Of a stretch of DNA of 64,000 nucleotides, positions 27,530 through 37,281 are shown in pieces. The position numbers and the translations under genes were made by a program. This stretch comes from Treponema parvum (lineage in GTDB: Bacteria > Spirochaetota > Spirochaetia > Treponematales > Treponemataceae): contig NZ_CP054142.1 in assembly GCF_017893965.1 (NCBI RefSeq), positions 1 to 64,000 of the forward strand. The letters run 5' to 3'. The stretch's first letter is position 1. Every line of letters starts with the position of its first letter. The notes beneath the pieces are model-generated. The model searched no databases and was not told the DNA's origin. It worked only from the letters and a program-made list of their open reading frames with translations.

Positions 27530-27540
27530 AAATTTAGTTT
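27525..27540. promoter_or_regulatory. 16-bp perfect palindrome, candidate ROK operator
   Basis: AAACTAAATTTAGTTT covers the -10 element of the TRAP promoter. Its half-site TTAGTTT resembles the known half-site of XylR-type ROK repressors. Binding by the divergent ROK gene product is inferred. Confidence 0.65.
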
Positions 27541-27596
27541 TGGAAAGAAACTTTTCAAAAGTAATTTTCTAAAAGATTCTTAAAAAGGAGGAAAAA

Positions 27597-28619
27597 ATGA
27601 AGAAAGCTGTAATGGGTTTTTTTGTTACAGTGCTTATCACAACGGCACTTTTTGCTCAAGGTGGTGTGGATGGGACGAACAAAAAATCTGGAAAGGTTTA
27701 TGAAATCAAGCTTGTTACATCCAACGGAAGTGAAGACATAAATGTTAAGATGTTTAAAAAATATGCTGGAATTATAAAGGAAAAAACAAACGGTAACGTT
27801 GATATACAAATTTATCCAGGTGGAGAAATACTTATGGGAGACGAAGGCATTGAAGCAGTCATGGCTAATGCGGCAGTGATTTCCTTTAATGATCTAGATG
27901 TCATGGCTGATTATGTTCCGGAATTCAGTTCAGTGTGTGCAGCTTTTCTTTGGGATGGCGCAACTACAATGGAAAACTTTGCTAAGACAGAGACATATGA
28001 CAAACTTATTAGGATCGGTGATAAAAAAGGGGTTCATGTAATCGCAGGCACATTCTGTGTTGGATCAAGAAATATCTTTGCCGGCGGAACAGAAGTATAT
28101 GATGTAGCAGATGCAGCGAAACTCAATATTAGAATTCCTAATGTTTCATCATATGTTGATACATTCAATGCATTCGGTGCGAACTATTCGGCAATCAGTT
28201 GGTCAGCAGGAGTCACAGCATGTGAAACGGGTATGCTTAATGGTGCGGAGTGTACAGTTCAACGAGCTGCCGTTTCCGGTTTAGCACAAATCCTTAAAAA
28301 TCCGGTTTATTCGATGATTAAGTGGAGAAATGCCATGGTTGGCCTTTACTGTGGCGCTGGTTTTTGGAATACACTCCCAATTGAATATAGAACTATCATA
28401 ACGGAAGAATTTACAAAATGCGCTCATGAAACCAATAAAATGATTGAAGCTGAAGAAGATGGTTATCTACAAAGTCTCAAAAATCAAGGTGTAAAGATTA
28501 TTCCTTATGAAGATATAAACATAGAATCTTTTAAAACGGCTGCTCGTTCTGTTAATGAGAAATTTCCTATGTTTTCAGAAGTATCTTTAGCAGTTGGGAA
28601 AATTCAGTCATCTAAGTAA
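27597..28619 (+). CDS. dctP: TRAP transporter substrate-binding protein DctP
   Basis: A 340-residue exported receptor for a TRAP importer; signal peptide about 1-20 (cleavage near LFAQ). The family pattern is seen in KLVTSNGSEDINVKMFKKYA, NGNVDIQIYPGGEILMGDEG and the MLNGAECTVQ segment. TRAP systems use ion gradients to take up organic acids including sugar acids. AGGAGG precedes the ATG by six bases. A hairpin after the gene probably lowers expression of the membrane subunits relative to this protein. Confidence 0.93.
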   Translation: MKKAVMGFFVTVLITTALFAQGGVDGTNKKSGKVYEIKLVTSNGSEDINVKMFKKYAGIIKEKTNGNVDIQIYPGGEILMGDEGIEAVMANAAVISFNDLDVMADYVPEFSSVCAAFLWDGATTMENFAKTETYDKLIRIGDKKGVHVIAGTFCVGSRNIFAGGTEVYDVADAAKLNIRIPNVSSYVDTFNAFGANYSAISWSAGVTACETGMLNGAECTVQRAAVSGLAQILKNPVYSMIKWRNAMVGLYCGAGFWNTLPIEYRTIITEEFTKCAHETNKMIEAEEDGYLQSLKNQGVKIIPYEDINIESFKTAARSVNEKFPMFSEVSLAVGKIQSSK

Positions 28620-28630
28620 ATCATGGTAAT

Positions 28631-28668
28631 AAAGGGGCATTATGTAAATATCTGTGATGTCCCTTTTT
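28631..28668 (+). terminator. Intercistronic hairpin between dctP and dctQ
   Basis: AAAGGGGCAT pairs imperfectly with ATGTCCCTTTTT, giving a terminator-like stem followed by T residues. Because dctQ and dctM continue on the same strand, it is likely a partial terminator or 3' stabiliser for the dctP message. Confidence 0.5.
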
Positions 28669-28687
28669 AAATGAGGAGGAAAGCTGA

Positions 28688-29200
28688 ATGTTCAGCAAAA
28701 TCAAGACAAACAAAAAAACAGTGCTTGATGTATTGGACACATTGGAAAATATTATTGGAGTATCCATGTTTTTCATGATGATTATGTTTCTTGTGTTTAA
28801 TGTTTGCTCTTGGTGGTTTGCGAAGAAGCGTTTCGGTCAACTTGAAGAAGCGGTAACGGCTTGCCTTGTTTGGATTTCTTATATAAACATGGGATCGCAC
28901 TACAGGAGAAAGCAGCATATTAGAGTTGATTTCTTACTTACAAAATTTTCTTTAAGGAATCAAAAAATTGCTGACATAATCAATGATATTTTTACATTTA
29001 TAATTGGAATGGTGGTCTTTTATTTTGGATCGAAACTTATGTTAAGATCTAGAAATAAATATACTGGGGTTCTTAAGATTTGTTATTTATGGATAGATCT
29101 TGGACTTGTGATAGGGTTTGGTAATCTATTATTCAATATTATTTACCGGTATTTGCCACATAAGAAAACAAAAGTCGTAAAAATTCTAAAGGAGGAATAA
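28688..29200 (+). CDS. dctQ: TRAP transporter small membrane subunit DctQ
   Basis: A 170-residue membrane protein with four hydrophobic segments (about 22-45, 58-75, 95-118 and 135-155) and the conserved small-subunit core including RRKQHIRVDFL. It lies directly upstream of dctM with only two bases between. The ribosome site AGGAGGA is 7 bases before the ATG. Confidence 0.92.
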   Translation: MFSKIKTNKKTVLDVLDTLENIIGVSMFFMMIMFLVFNVCSWWFAKKRFGQLEEAVTACLVWISYINMGSHYRRKQHIRVDFLLTKFSLRNQKIADIINDIFTFIIGMVVFYFGSKLMLRSRNKYTGVLKICYLWIDLGLVIGFGNLLFNIIYRYLPHKKTKVVKILKEE

Positions 29201-29202
29201 CA

Positions 29203-30492
29203 ATGGTTTATATCCCCTTCATACTGGCATTTGTCTTACTTTTTGCAGGTATTCCTGTAGGTCTTGCGCTTCTTACATCCGGTCTCATATATTTCGGGTT
29301 TATGTCAACTACTCTACCTTTAACAAGTATTATACAGAATATGATACAGAACTGTATGTCCACAGGCCTTTTAACAATACCTATGTTTCTATTTATGGGC
29401 ACTGTAATGAACTATTGCGGACTTACAGGAAGACTTTTGGACTGGTGCAATGCTCTTGTCGGCCATAAAAAGGGCGGTCTTGCCCAGGTTAACGTTCTTC
29501 TTTCGACGGTTAATGGTGGTATTTGTGGTTCCTCAGGTGCTGATGCTGCAATGCAGTGTAAAATTCTTGTTCCCGAAATGGTGAAGAAAGGATATCCTAT
29601 TGCTTTTGCAACTGCAGTTACAGCGGCATCCGGCCTTATTGCTCCGATGATTCCGCCAGGAAATGCTCTAATCCTTTATTCAACGATGACGGATACTTCT
29701 TGTGTCAGGATGTTTATGGCAGGCTATATTCCGGGAATCCTCATGTGTATAGCTGAAATGATAACAGTTTCTGTGATTTGTAGGAAAAATGGATATCAGA
29801 GCCGTTCCGATCGAGCTTCAATAAAGGAAATATTTATTCAGACAAAAAATGCCTTTTGGGCGATAGTAGCAATTTTCCTCCTAATTGTAGGGCTTCGATT
29901 TGGATTTTTCAATGTTCATGAAGGTGCCGTAGTTACAAGTGCGCTTTGTATTATTGTCGGTCTTTTTATATATAAGACGCTCACGATAAAAGAAATCCCA
30001 AAAATGTTTCTCGAAGCATTCCATACCACTAGCAATATTATGATTATGCTCATGGGTTCAATGGTATTTGGTTTTTATCTCACATGGGCTAGAATTCCTC
30101 AAAACTTGGCTATACTGATAATGACGATAAGTTCTAATAAGTATATTTTCATGATTATGGCATGTGGTCTTATGCTAATCATGGGAATGTTTATGGATGG
30201 AACAGCTATGCTAATGATAGTTACTCCTCTTTTGTATCCTATATCAATGAAATATGAGATCAACGTCATACACTTAGGTATTATAGAACTTATATGCGGC
30301 TACATTGGATCCCTAACCCCTCCTGTTGGCGGTGTAATGTATACGTGTTGTAATATTACAAAGGTTTCGATTCCGGATTTTTTTAATGCTGTGAAACCTT
30401 TTATATTTGCGCTTATAATTGTATTACTTTTTGTAGTATTCATCCCACAGATTTCAACATTGCTTCCAGAGATAGTATATGGTCCAATTTAG
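29203..30492 (+). CDS. dctM: TRAP transporter large permease DctM
   Basis: A 429-residue permease with about 12 membrane segments. Family motifs include FMGTVMNYCGLTGRLLDW, STVNGGICGSSGADAA and the IAPMIPPGNALILY loop (about 146-159), equivalent to the APPxxP-type motif, plus PPVGGVMYTCC near the end. With DctP and DctQ it forms a complete importer. Confidence 0.94.
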   Translation: MVYIPFILAFVLLFAGIPVGLALLTSGLIYFGFMSTTLPLTSIIQNMIQNCMSTGLLTIPMFLFMGTVMNYCGLTGRLLDWCNALVGHKKGGLAQVNVLLSTVNGGICGSSGADAAMQCKILVPEMVKKGYPIAFATAVTAASGLIAPMIPPGNALILYSTMTDTSCVRMFMAGYIPGILMCIAEMITVSVICRKNGYQSRSDRASIKEIFIQTKNAFWAIVAIFLLIVGLRFGFFNVHEGAVVTSALCIIVGLFIYKTLTIKEIPKMFLEAFHTTSNIMIMLMGSMVFGFYLTWARIPQNLAILIMTISSNKYIFMIMACGLMLIMGMFMDGTAMLMIVTPLLYPISMKYEINVIHLGIIELICGYIGSLTPPVGGVMYTCCNITKVSIPDFFNAVKPFIFALIIVLLFVVFIPQISTLLPEIVYGPI

Positions 30493-30507
30493 ATAGGAGA
30501 AAAAATT

Positions 30508-31389
30508 ATGATGCTTTCAGGACCCATGTCTGCGATGAGGCCTGGTTTTGGCGATGAAAAATCAATAACGCTTATGGCTGCGGCAGGTTTCGATGCAATT
30601 GATTATACATTTAATGAAATGTATATGCGGGAAAATGTATGGAACCAAGCTAACTGGAGAGAATATGCAATAAAACTCGTCCGTAAAGCTAATGAATGTA
30701 AAATATGTTTCAATCAAGCACATGCTCCGTTTCTATTTAATTGGGAAAAGAACGGAGAAATGGAGAATTGGATTTTACCTACAATAAAGCATTCTTTCGA
30801 ATGTGCAGCGTCTCTTGGAATTCCGCATATGATTGTCCATCCAATCCATCATATAAAGTATAAGGGGAACGAAAAATATCTCTGGGATTGGAATATGGAA
30901 TACTATAAAGAATTAATTTCGGTTGCAAAAAATACTGGTGTACAGATAGCCTTGGAGAATATGTTACAGCTTGATGAAAAAAGAGGATGTATTGTGCCTG
31001 ATGTTTTTGCAAAGCCTCAGGAATATGTCGCTTTTTATGATGCTTTGGCTAGTGATGAAATTATAGCATGTGTGGATATAGGACATTCGGGGCCTACAGG
31101 GGAGGACCCTGTAGAACTTTTGAAAATTCTTGGATCAAGGGTAAGGGCTATACATGTGCATGATAACTGTTTTAGAAATGATGATCACTTTCTTCCCTAC
31201 ATGGGAAAAATTGATTGGGAAGCAGTAACCAAAACTCTTGCCGATATAGACTATAAAGGCGATTTTACTTTTGAAGTCACAAATTTTCTAAAACACTATT
31301 ATCCGGAGCCTTTAATCAGTTCTGCCCTTAAATTTGAACATGATGTTGGAAGATATCTCATCTCAAGAATAGAGGCCTATAAAAGATAA
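30508..31389 (+). CDS. Sugar phosphate isomerase/epimerase (AP endonuclease 2 fold)
   Basis: A 293-residue TIM barrel of the xylose-isomerase-like group. The metal-binding carboxylates and histidines are visible in ALENMLQ, ACVDIGHSG, HVHDN and FEVTNF. Members interconvert ketoses or inositols; the exact substrate is not evident. It follows the TRAP permease with TAGGAG before the ATG and precedes a polyol/uronate dehydrogenase, so it probably acts on the imported sugar acid or its keto product. Confidence 0.85.
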   Translation: MMLSGPMSAMRPGFGDEKSITLMAAAGFDAIDYTFNEMYMRENVWNQANWREYAIKLVRKANECKICFNQAHAPFLFNWEKNGEMENWILPTIKHSFECAASLGIPHMIVHPIHHIKYKGNEKYLWDWNMEYYKELISVAKNTGVQIALENMLQLDEKRGCIVPDVFAKPQEYVAFYDALASDEIIACVDIGHSGPTGEDPVELLKILGSRVRAIHVHDNCFRNDDHFLPYMGKIDWEAVTKTLADIDYKGDFTFEVTNFLKHYYPEPLISSALKFEHDVGRYLISRIEAYKR

Positions 31390-31461
31390 AGCAACGAAAT
31401 CCGGTTTAAAAAAACGGTTGTCTCAGACAAGTATCGAATAAGTAATGGGAAATAAGGAAAA

Positions 31462-33072
31462 ATGGAACTTACGTTAAAAGGAATTAAAAATAATGGCGAA
31501 TGGCAGAAAGCTGAAATCGAACTTCCAGCATATGATGTTAGAAAGATTATAGAAAAAACTATAGAAGCGCCTAGATGGGTTCATTTTGGTATTGGGAATA
31601 TTTTTCGGATCTTCATAGGAGGGATAGCAGATTCTCTCCTTGAACAAGGAGAACTCGACAGGGGGCTCACATGTGTAGAATCCTTTGATTATGATATTGT
31701 AGATAAAATTTGTATACCGTTTGATAATCTTGCATTGAGTGTGATCCTTAATGGAGACGGGACACAGGACAAAAGAGTTTTGGGTTCTTTTGCAGAAGTT
31801 GTAAAGGCCAAAAGCGATGACAAAAAGGCTTGGAATCGTCTCAAGGAAATTTTTTCTTCAAAAGATCTTCAGATTATTTCATTCACAATCACTGAAAAGG
31901 GTTATCAGCTTAGAAAGACAAATGGAGACCTTTTTAAGATATCAGAAGATGATATTGCTAACGGTCCGGAAAAGGTCATAGGTACCATGGCAATAGTGAC
32001 AGCAATGCTTTTTGAGAGATTTTTGAAAAATGCAGCACCAATAGCGCTTGTATCAATGGATAATTGTTCCCAGAATGGTATAAAGCTTAGAGAGCCGATT
32101 ATTGAGATAGCTTACGAATGGTTTAAAAGGGGATTTGTTACAGAAGAATTTGTAGCATATGTAAAGGATGATAAAAAAGTTTCTTTCCCTTGGACAATGA
32201 TAGATAAAATCACACCAAGGCCCAGCAAAAAAGTCGCGGATACTCTCGAAGCATTAGGGGTAAAAAACATGCAACCTGTCATCACTTTAAAAAAGACTTA
32301 TATTGCACCTTTTGTTAATGCGGAAAATCCTCAGTATCTTGTTGTTGAAGACAACTTTCCCAACGGTAGACCTAGATTTGAAACAGCAGGGATTTACATG
32401 GTAGACAGAGATACTGTGAACAAGTCGGAGAGAATGAAAGTTTCTGCGTGTTTAAATCCCATTCATACGGCTCTTGGTCCTTACGGATGTATGCTTGGAT
32501 ATGACCTTTTTTCTGATGAAATACGAGATCCGGATATGCATAAACTTGCTGAGATTATAGGATATAAAGAGGGTATGGATGTAACACCTGATCCGGTCGT
32601 TCTTTCTCCTAAAGACTTTCTTGATGAATGCATGAATAACAGATTCCCAAATCCGTATCTTGGAGACACATGCCTCAGGCTTTGCACAGATGTATCTCAA
32701 GGACTTGGAGTTCGTTTTGGTGTAACGATCAATTCATATGTGAAAAAATATGGCGATGCAAAAAAACTGATAGGAATTCCTATAGCAATTGCCGGGTGGC
32801 TCAGGTATCTTCTTGGTGTTGATGATAAGGGAGATAGTTATGAACTTGCTCCGGATCCTATGGCTGAGGAATGTATAAAGCGTATTTCCTCTATCAAAGT
32901 CGGTCGGCCGGAAACGATGAAAGATCAGCTTAAGTGGATTCTTTCCAACAAAAATCTTTTCTTAGCCAATCTATATGAAACAGGAATAGGAGAAAAGATA
33001 GAAGAAATTTTTAAGGAAGAAATTTCTGGTCTAGGGGCTGTTAGAGCGACAGTTAGAAAATATTTAACTTAA
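31462..33072 (+). CDS. Mannitol dehydrogenase family oxidoreductase (fructuronate/tagaturonate reductase-like)
   Basis: A 536-residue long-chain polyol dehydrogenase. The N-terminal domain has VHFGIGNIFRIFIGGI, a nucleotide-binding strand. The C-terminal domain carries the K-x5-N-x2-H catalytic pattern in KVSACLNPIH (about 326-335). Relatives reduce fructuronate or tagaturonate or oxidise mannitol and arabinitol. Its place after a TRAP importer and an isomerase favours sugar-acid catabolism. AAGGA precedes the ATG by five bases. Confidence 0.88.
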   Translation: MELTLKGIKNNGEWQKAEIELPAYDVRKIIEKTIEAPRWVHFGIGNIFRIFIGGIADSLLEQGELDRGLTCVESFDYDIVDKICIPFDNLALSVILNGDGTQDKRVLGSFAEVVKAKSDDKKAWNRLKEIFSSKDLQIISFTITEKGYQLRKTNGDLFKISEDDIANGPEKVIGTMAIVTAMLFERFLKNAAPIALVSMDNCSQNGIKLREPIIEIAYEWFKRGFVTEEFVAYVKDDKKVSFPWTMIDKITPRPSKKVADTLEALGVKNMQPVITLKKTYIAPFVNAENPQYLVVEDNFPNGRPRFETAGIYMVDRDTVNKSERMKVSACLNPIHTALGPYGCMLGYDLFSDEIRDPDMHKLAEIIGYKEGMDVTPDPVVLSPKDFLDECMNNRFPNPYLGDTCLRLCTDVSQGLGVRFGVTINSYVKKYGDAKKLIGIPIAIAGWLRYLLGVDDKGDSYELAPDPMAEECIKRISSIKVGRPETMKDQLKWILSNKNLFLANLYETGIGEKIEEIFKEEISGLGAVRATVRKYLT

Positions 33073-33137
33073 ACTTGAAGCAAAATTTCCGGTTATAGGG
33101 GCTATAAAAACAGTCGATTTTTGCCGATAAAATAGAC

Positions 33138-35549
33138 ATGGAAATTTTAAAATTCGCCGCACCATTTGCGCTTTTATTTTGTCTTTCTTCAGCGACGGCT
33201 CAGACACAGGCAAGACCGCTTTATCAGCTCTCCCCGATGCCTTTAAAAGAAGAAACAACCGATACGGCAACTCAAAATATAATAGCCGGAAACGACGCCG
33301 GTTTATTCAGAATAACCGATAACAATACGGCGCTTCCGTTGTGGACGGAAGGGCGAGTAAAACAAATTCTAAGAACCGAAACGGTCGGCAAAACGGGAAA
33401 TACGGAAGAACATTGGTATTTTATTACGTCCAAAGGGATTCTTTACTCTCAGAATTTGAACGAGTTTGAATTTAGGAATACCGGCCTTCCCTCCCTTGTT
33501 ATACACGAATACGATGAACAAAAAGACAGTTATACGCAGCAAATAGAAGATCTAAAAGACATATGTGCCAATCCTCTTAATCCCATGCAGCTTGTAACTG
33601 CAACAAAGGACAACGTATATATCAGCTTTGACGGCGCATTGAATTGGAAATCGCTTGGATCGATGAGTAAGACTACGGCAGGAATAAAAGCGGTTGCAAT
33701 AGCCGATATGCCGCATTTTGCGCCTGACGGAAATTTTTATGGCACGGATCTGGTAGTTTTTATGTCGCATCCGATATTCGGACTGTCTTATATCATGCTC
33801 AACGATCAAAAACCCGCTTGGACCGATGTGACATCCGGATTTAAAATAATGTCGTCGCTTACCGCTCCGGATGAAATTTCCGATATTTTACCGGTACTCA
33901 AGGCCGACGCCGAAGGCAGAAATTACGTTGATATTTATATTTCACAGACGTTCATACCTAATATCTACAGGTTTAATTGGGAAAAGAAAAAAGGAGAACT
34001 TCTGTACGGCGGCAATGAACCAAGCGATACGATAGAGTCCTTAGTCAACGTTGAAGACACTTTGTTATTCACAAGACCTTCAGATGTCGGAACCTTCGAT
34101 CTTAAAGAACAAAAAGAAGGAGGAATACCGGGTAAATTTTCTTTGTGGAAAGAAAGATTCGATTCTTTGTCACTTCCCGTACAAACGGCATGGATTCCTA
34201 AAGCGGCTGCGGGTTTTGAAAAGGGTTTTGTTCTTAATGAATTGTGGATGCTCTATCCTGAAAAGATAGGTTCAAAGTACGCAAACGTTATTAAAGACAA
34301 TAAGCGAAGCTTATATATACCGCCGTATCAAGTGCGTAAGCAATTAGGTTCGGAAGGCATAGATAAATTTCTTTCGATCGTGGAAGAAAACGGTTTAAAC
34401 AGCGTCGTAATAGATATGAAAGACGATTACGGTCTTTTGCGTTACAGCACAAAAGACCCGCTTGTAGCGCAAAAAGCGACGGAAAGCCAATATTCCGTAG
34501 ATATAGATCAGTTTATTTCCAAATTTAAAGAAAAAGACATATACCTTATCGCCCGCATAGTCGTATTTAAAGACAAGAATTTAGCCAGATACGGCGGCGG
34601 GAAATACGCCGTATGGGACGCCGTAACCGGCAGGGCTTGGGTCGGAATAAAAGGATATGAAGACATTAAAAATGAAGAAGGAACAATTACCGGAAAAGAA
34701 ACCGTTTACTATGATGAAAATTGGGTTGATCCGTATTCGGCTGAGGTTTGGGAATATAACGTGGGAATTGCGAAAGAGCTGATTGCGCGAGGATTTAATG
34801 AAATTCAGTTTGATTATATAAGATTCCCTACGGACGGATATAATTTAAAAAATGCACGTTTCCGCTGGCATTCTCAAGGCATGACAAAGGAATCGGCACT
34901 TATGTCTTTTTTAGCCTACGCCAGAAAGCAAATAGAAGCGCCTTTGGGAATAGATATTTACGGGGCGAACGGCTGGTATCGCAGCGGCGCACGGACGGGT
35001 CAAGATGTTGAAATGCTTTCAAATTACGTAGATGTGATTTGTCCTATGTTTTATCCGAGCCATTTTGAACAGGATTTTTTGCTTTATGAACCGGTGGCGG
35101 AGCGGCCTTATCGCATATATTTTTACGGCGCATATAGAAATTCTATCATCGGGAGAAACAGAATCATCGTGCGCCCGTGGGTTCAGGCATTTTATTTAAA
35201 TGTAAGATACGACAGGCAGTTTTACAGCAAGGAATATGTAAGACAGCAGCTGTTCGGTATCCGCGATTCCGTAAACAAGGGATATATGTATTGGAATAAC
35301 GTAGGTAACTACAGCATGATTCAGCCGGATATAGGCGAAGAGCCGTATTCCGGAAAGACAAAAGAAGCCGGCAGGGAATACAGAAAACCCGCTTTCGGTA
35401 TTTCTGAAAATGCTAAAAATAAAAGCGATTCGGAAGGTCAAAGGACATTGCCGTCCATATCCGTTATCGACAGTGTGCGTAAATATGAGACAATTGAAAA
35501 AAACAGGTTTTTGAATATATTCAAACTGCCGTCGACGTCGATATTTTAA
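33138..35549 (+). CDS. Exported DUF4015 putative glycoside hydrolase
   Basis: An 803-residue exported protein with signal peptide (about 1-22, cleavage near ATAQ). Residues about 25-390 contain beta-rich repeats such as LNWKSLGSMSKTTAG, resembling sialidase/Ycf48-type propeller blades. Residues about 400-710 form the DUF4015 barrel, with FLSIVEENGLNSVVIDMKDDYG, FNEIQFDYIRFPTDG and DVICPMFYPSHF; the acidic residues at strand ends suggest glycosidase activity on an unknown polysaccharide. No ribosome site is seen; a TAAAAT (33128-33133) ends four bases before the ATG. Confidence 0.8.
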   Translation: MEILKFAAPFALLFCLSSATAQTQARPLYQLSPMPLKEETTDTATQNIIAGNDAGLFRITDNNTALPLWTEGRVKQILRTETVGKTGNTEEHWYFITSKGILYSQNLNEFEFRNTGLPSLVIHEYDEQKDSYTQQIEDLKDICANPLNPMQLVTATKDNVYISFDGALNWKSLGSMSKTTAGIKAVAIADMPHFAPDGNFYGTDLVVFMSHPIFGLSYIMLNDQKPAWTDVTSGFKIMSSLTAPDEISDILPVLKADAEGRNYVDIYISQTFIPNIYRFNWEKKKGELLYGGNEPSDTIESLVNVEDTLLFTRPSDVGTFDLKEQKEGGIPGKFSLWKERFDSLSLPVQTAWIPKAAAGFEKGFVLNELWMLYPEKIGSKYANVIKDNKRSLYIPPYQVRKQLGSEGIDKFLSIVEENGLNSVVIDMKDDYGLLRYSTKDPLVAQKATESQYSVDIDQFISKFKEKDIYLIARIVVFKDKNLARYGGGKYAVWDAVTGRAWVGIKGYEDIKNEEGTITGKETVYYDENWVDPYSAEVWEYNVGIAKELIARGFNEIQFDYIRFPTDGYNLKNARFRWHSQGMTKESALMSFLAYARKQIEAPLGIDIYGANGWYRSGARTGQDVEMLSNYVDVICPMFYPSHFEQDFLLYEPVAERPYRIYFYGAYRNSIIGRNRIIVRPWVQAFYLNVRYDRQFYSKEYVRQQLFGIRDSVNKGYMYWNNVGNYSMIQPDIGEEPYSGKTKEAGREYRKPAFGISENAKNKSDSEGQRTLPSISVIDSVRKYETIEKNRFLNIFKLPSTSIF

Positions 35550-35598
35550 TAAGCGGTAATTGAAGTTATTATAAAAATCATATAATTTTTAATATATC

Positions 35599-37050
35599 AT
35601 GGAAACTATCACTTACACGCCCGAAGAATCGATTGCGGCGGTTGCCACAGGGCTTATTCCTTCGGCGCTCGGCGTTATACGGACTACGGGCAAAGACAGC
35701 ATAGAAATGATTTCTCGCCTCTTTTCAAGGCCCAAGGCTTTGTTGTCGGCCGGCGGGAATTCGATCGTTTACGGTTGGATTATCGATCCTTTAAAAAAGG
35801 AAAGCGGCGAAGACGGGCGCGTAGATGAAGTTTTGATAAGCGTATTTAAATCTCCTAAAAGTTTTACCGGCGAAAACATGGCCGAAATAAGCTGTCACGG
35901 CGGAATCGCCGTTGTGACGGAAATTTACAACCTGCTTTTAAAAAACGGTTTTAGAAAAGCCTTGAGGGGAGAATTTACTTTTCGGGCGTATATTAATGGT
36001 AAAACGGATCTGACAAGGGCAGAAGCTATCAGGGAAATAATAGAAAGCAAAACGGATAAGTCCTCCGGAAGGGCGGCAGGCAGACTGGCAGGTTCCGTAT
36101 ACGATCAGATAAAAGACATTCAGCAGTTGATAGTTAAAACAATAGCCGCAATCGAAGTGGGCATTGAATATCCTGAAGACGAACAAACCATAGCGGATGC
36201 GTTTGACAGTACGGATCTGTTGTCCGCAGCTGAAAAACTTAAAAGTCTTTCGGATTCTTGGAAGAGTGAAAAACTGTATCAGGACGGCGCCAGAGTAGTT
36301 TTGTGCGGCAAGACCAATGTAGGAAAGTCGAGTTTGTTCAACTCTCTTTTAAAAGAGGACAGGTCTATAGTTTCGGATATAGAAGGAACGACAAGAGATT
36401 GGATTGAAAGCTGGGTGAATTTTGACGGGGTTCCCGCCCGCTTGTTTGATACGGCGGGCTTACGCAAGACCGAAGACCTTATAGAACAAAGCGGAGTCGA
36501 GCGGACAAAAGATTTGTCAAAAGATGCGGATATAGTTTTATATTTGGCCGACGCTTCGGACAGTTCTAAAGAAAAAGCGAAAATAATCACGGAAGAATTA
36601 GAGGCGCTGCTGCCCGATAATAAAATTCCCGTATTGCTTGTTTGGAACAAATGCGACAGCCTTGCTACCGGTTTTGAAGAAGCGGGTCTGCCGTATTTAA
36701 GAGAGAACAGCATAAAAAAAATTCCGACGTTAAAAGGACAACTTCATATAAGCGCTAAAACGGGAAAAGGCATCGCCGCTCTTTCTGAGGCGGTAAAAAA
36801 CGTCCTTACAGGTTCTTTGGAAACGGACAGGGAAAAAGCCGGGCTCGGCTCTTCACGGCAGGAAAAAAATGTAAAAGAAGCGTATGAATGCGTTGCCCAT
36901 GCTTTAAAAAGCGTAAATGAAAATTATTCGCTCGATGCCGCCGTTCAGGATTTGGAAGACAGCCTCGAAGCGCTTGCGGAAGTTACGGGCGAAGTTACGC
37001 CGGACGATATTTTGGAAACAATCTTTTCAAATTTTTGCGTCGGAAAATAA
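35599..37050 (+). CDS. mnmE: tRNA modification GTPase MnmE
   Basis: Works with MnmG to modify U34 of tRNAs. The 483-residue protein has the N-terminal folate-binding domain (AVATGLIPSALGVIRTTG), a helical domain, the inserted G domain with GKTNVGKSSL (about 232-241), DTAGLRKTEDLIE and NKCD, and the essential C-terminal Cys in NFCVGK. TATAAT at 35581-35586 lies 12 bases ahead of the ATG with no ribosome site, so the leader is at most a few bases. Confidence 0.96.
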   Translation: METITYTPEESIAAVATGLIPSALGVIRTTGKDSIEMISRLFSRPKALLSAGGNSIVYGWIIDPLKKESGEDGRVDEVLISVFKSPKSFTGENMAEISCHGGIAVVTEIYNLLLKNGFRKALRGEFTFRAYINGKTDLTRAEAIREIIESKTDKSSGRAAGRLAGSVYDQIKDIQQLIVKTIAAIEVGIEYPEDEQTIADAFDSTDLLSAAEKLKSLSDSWKSEKLYQDGARVVLCGKTNVGKSSLFNSLLKEDRSIVSDIEGTTRDWIESWVNFDGVPARLFDTAGLRKTEDLIEQSGVERTKDLSKDADIVLYLADASDSSKEKAKIITEELEALLPDNKIPVLLVWNKCDSLATGFEEAGLPYLRENSIKKIPTLKGQLHISAKTGKGIAALSEAVKNVLTGSLETDREKAGLGSSRQEKNVKEAYECVAHALKSVNENYSLDAAVQDLEDSLEALAEVTGEVTPDDILETIFSNFCVGK

Positions 37051-37104
37051 TTGGCAGCTTTTATTATGCCTCGGCGTCGCTCGACAATTATCAAAGCCGC
37101 CCAT

Positions 37105-37133
37105 AGTAGTCGCTCGTTGCTTACATGACTACT
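37105..37133. repeat. Inverted repeat between mnmE and the tRNA gene
   Basis: AGTAGTC (37105-37111) and GACTACT (37127-37133) form perfect 7-base arms with a 15-base loop. An imperfect direct repeat, TCGCTCGTTGCTTAC (from 37110) and TCGCTTGTTGTTAAT (from 37137), overlaps it. No T-run follows, so it is a poor terminator; it may be a remnant of a palindromic element. The rest of 37051-37207 shows nothing else. Confidence 0.45.
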
Positions 37134-37207
37134 TTATCGCTTGTTGTTAATACACGAAACAAAGATTCTTGACCCGCATATGGGAAATATGATAGAGTTA
37201 ACCATTC

Positions 37208-37281
37208 GGGCCATTAGCTCAGTTGGTTAGAGCAGAGGACTCATAATCCTTTGGTCCCTGGTTCAAGTCCAGGATGGCCCA
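37208..37281 (+). tRNA. tRNA with CAU anticodon (Met elongator or Ile2)
   Basis: A full cloverleaf can be drawn: acceptor GGGCCAT with ATGGCCC, D stem GCTC/GAGC, anticodon stem GAGGA/TCCTT, loop CTCATAA with anticodon CAT at 37242-37244, T stem CCTGG/CCAGG and discriminator A at 37281. CCA is not encoded. The sequence does not settle elongator Met versus lysidine-modified Ile2; the non-initiator G1-C72 pair excludes an initiator. The accessory region starts right after it. Confidence 0.95.

Noticed and set aside
37208..37281. Initiator tRNA-Met
   Set aside because: The first acceptor pair is G-C and the anticodon stem lacks the three G-C pairs of an initiator.
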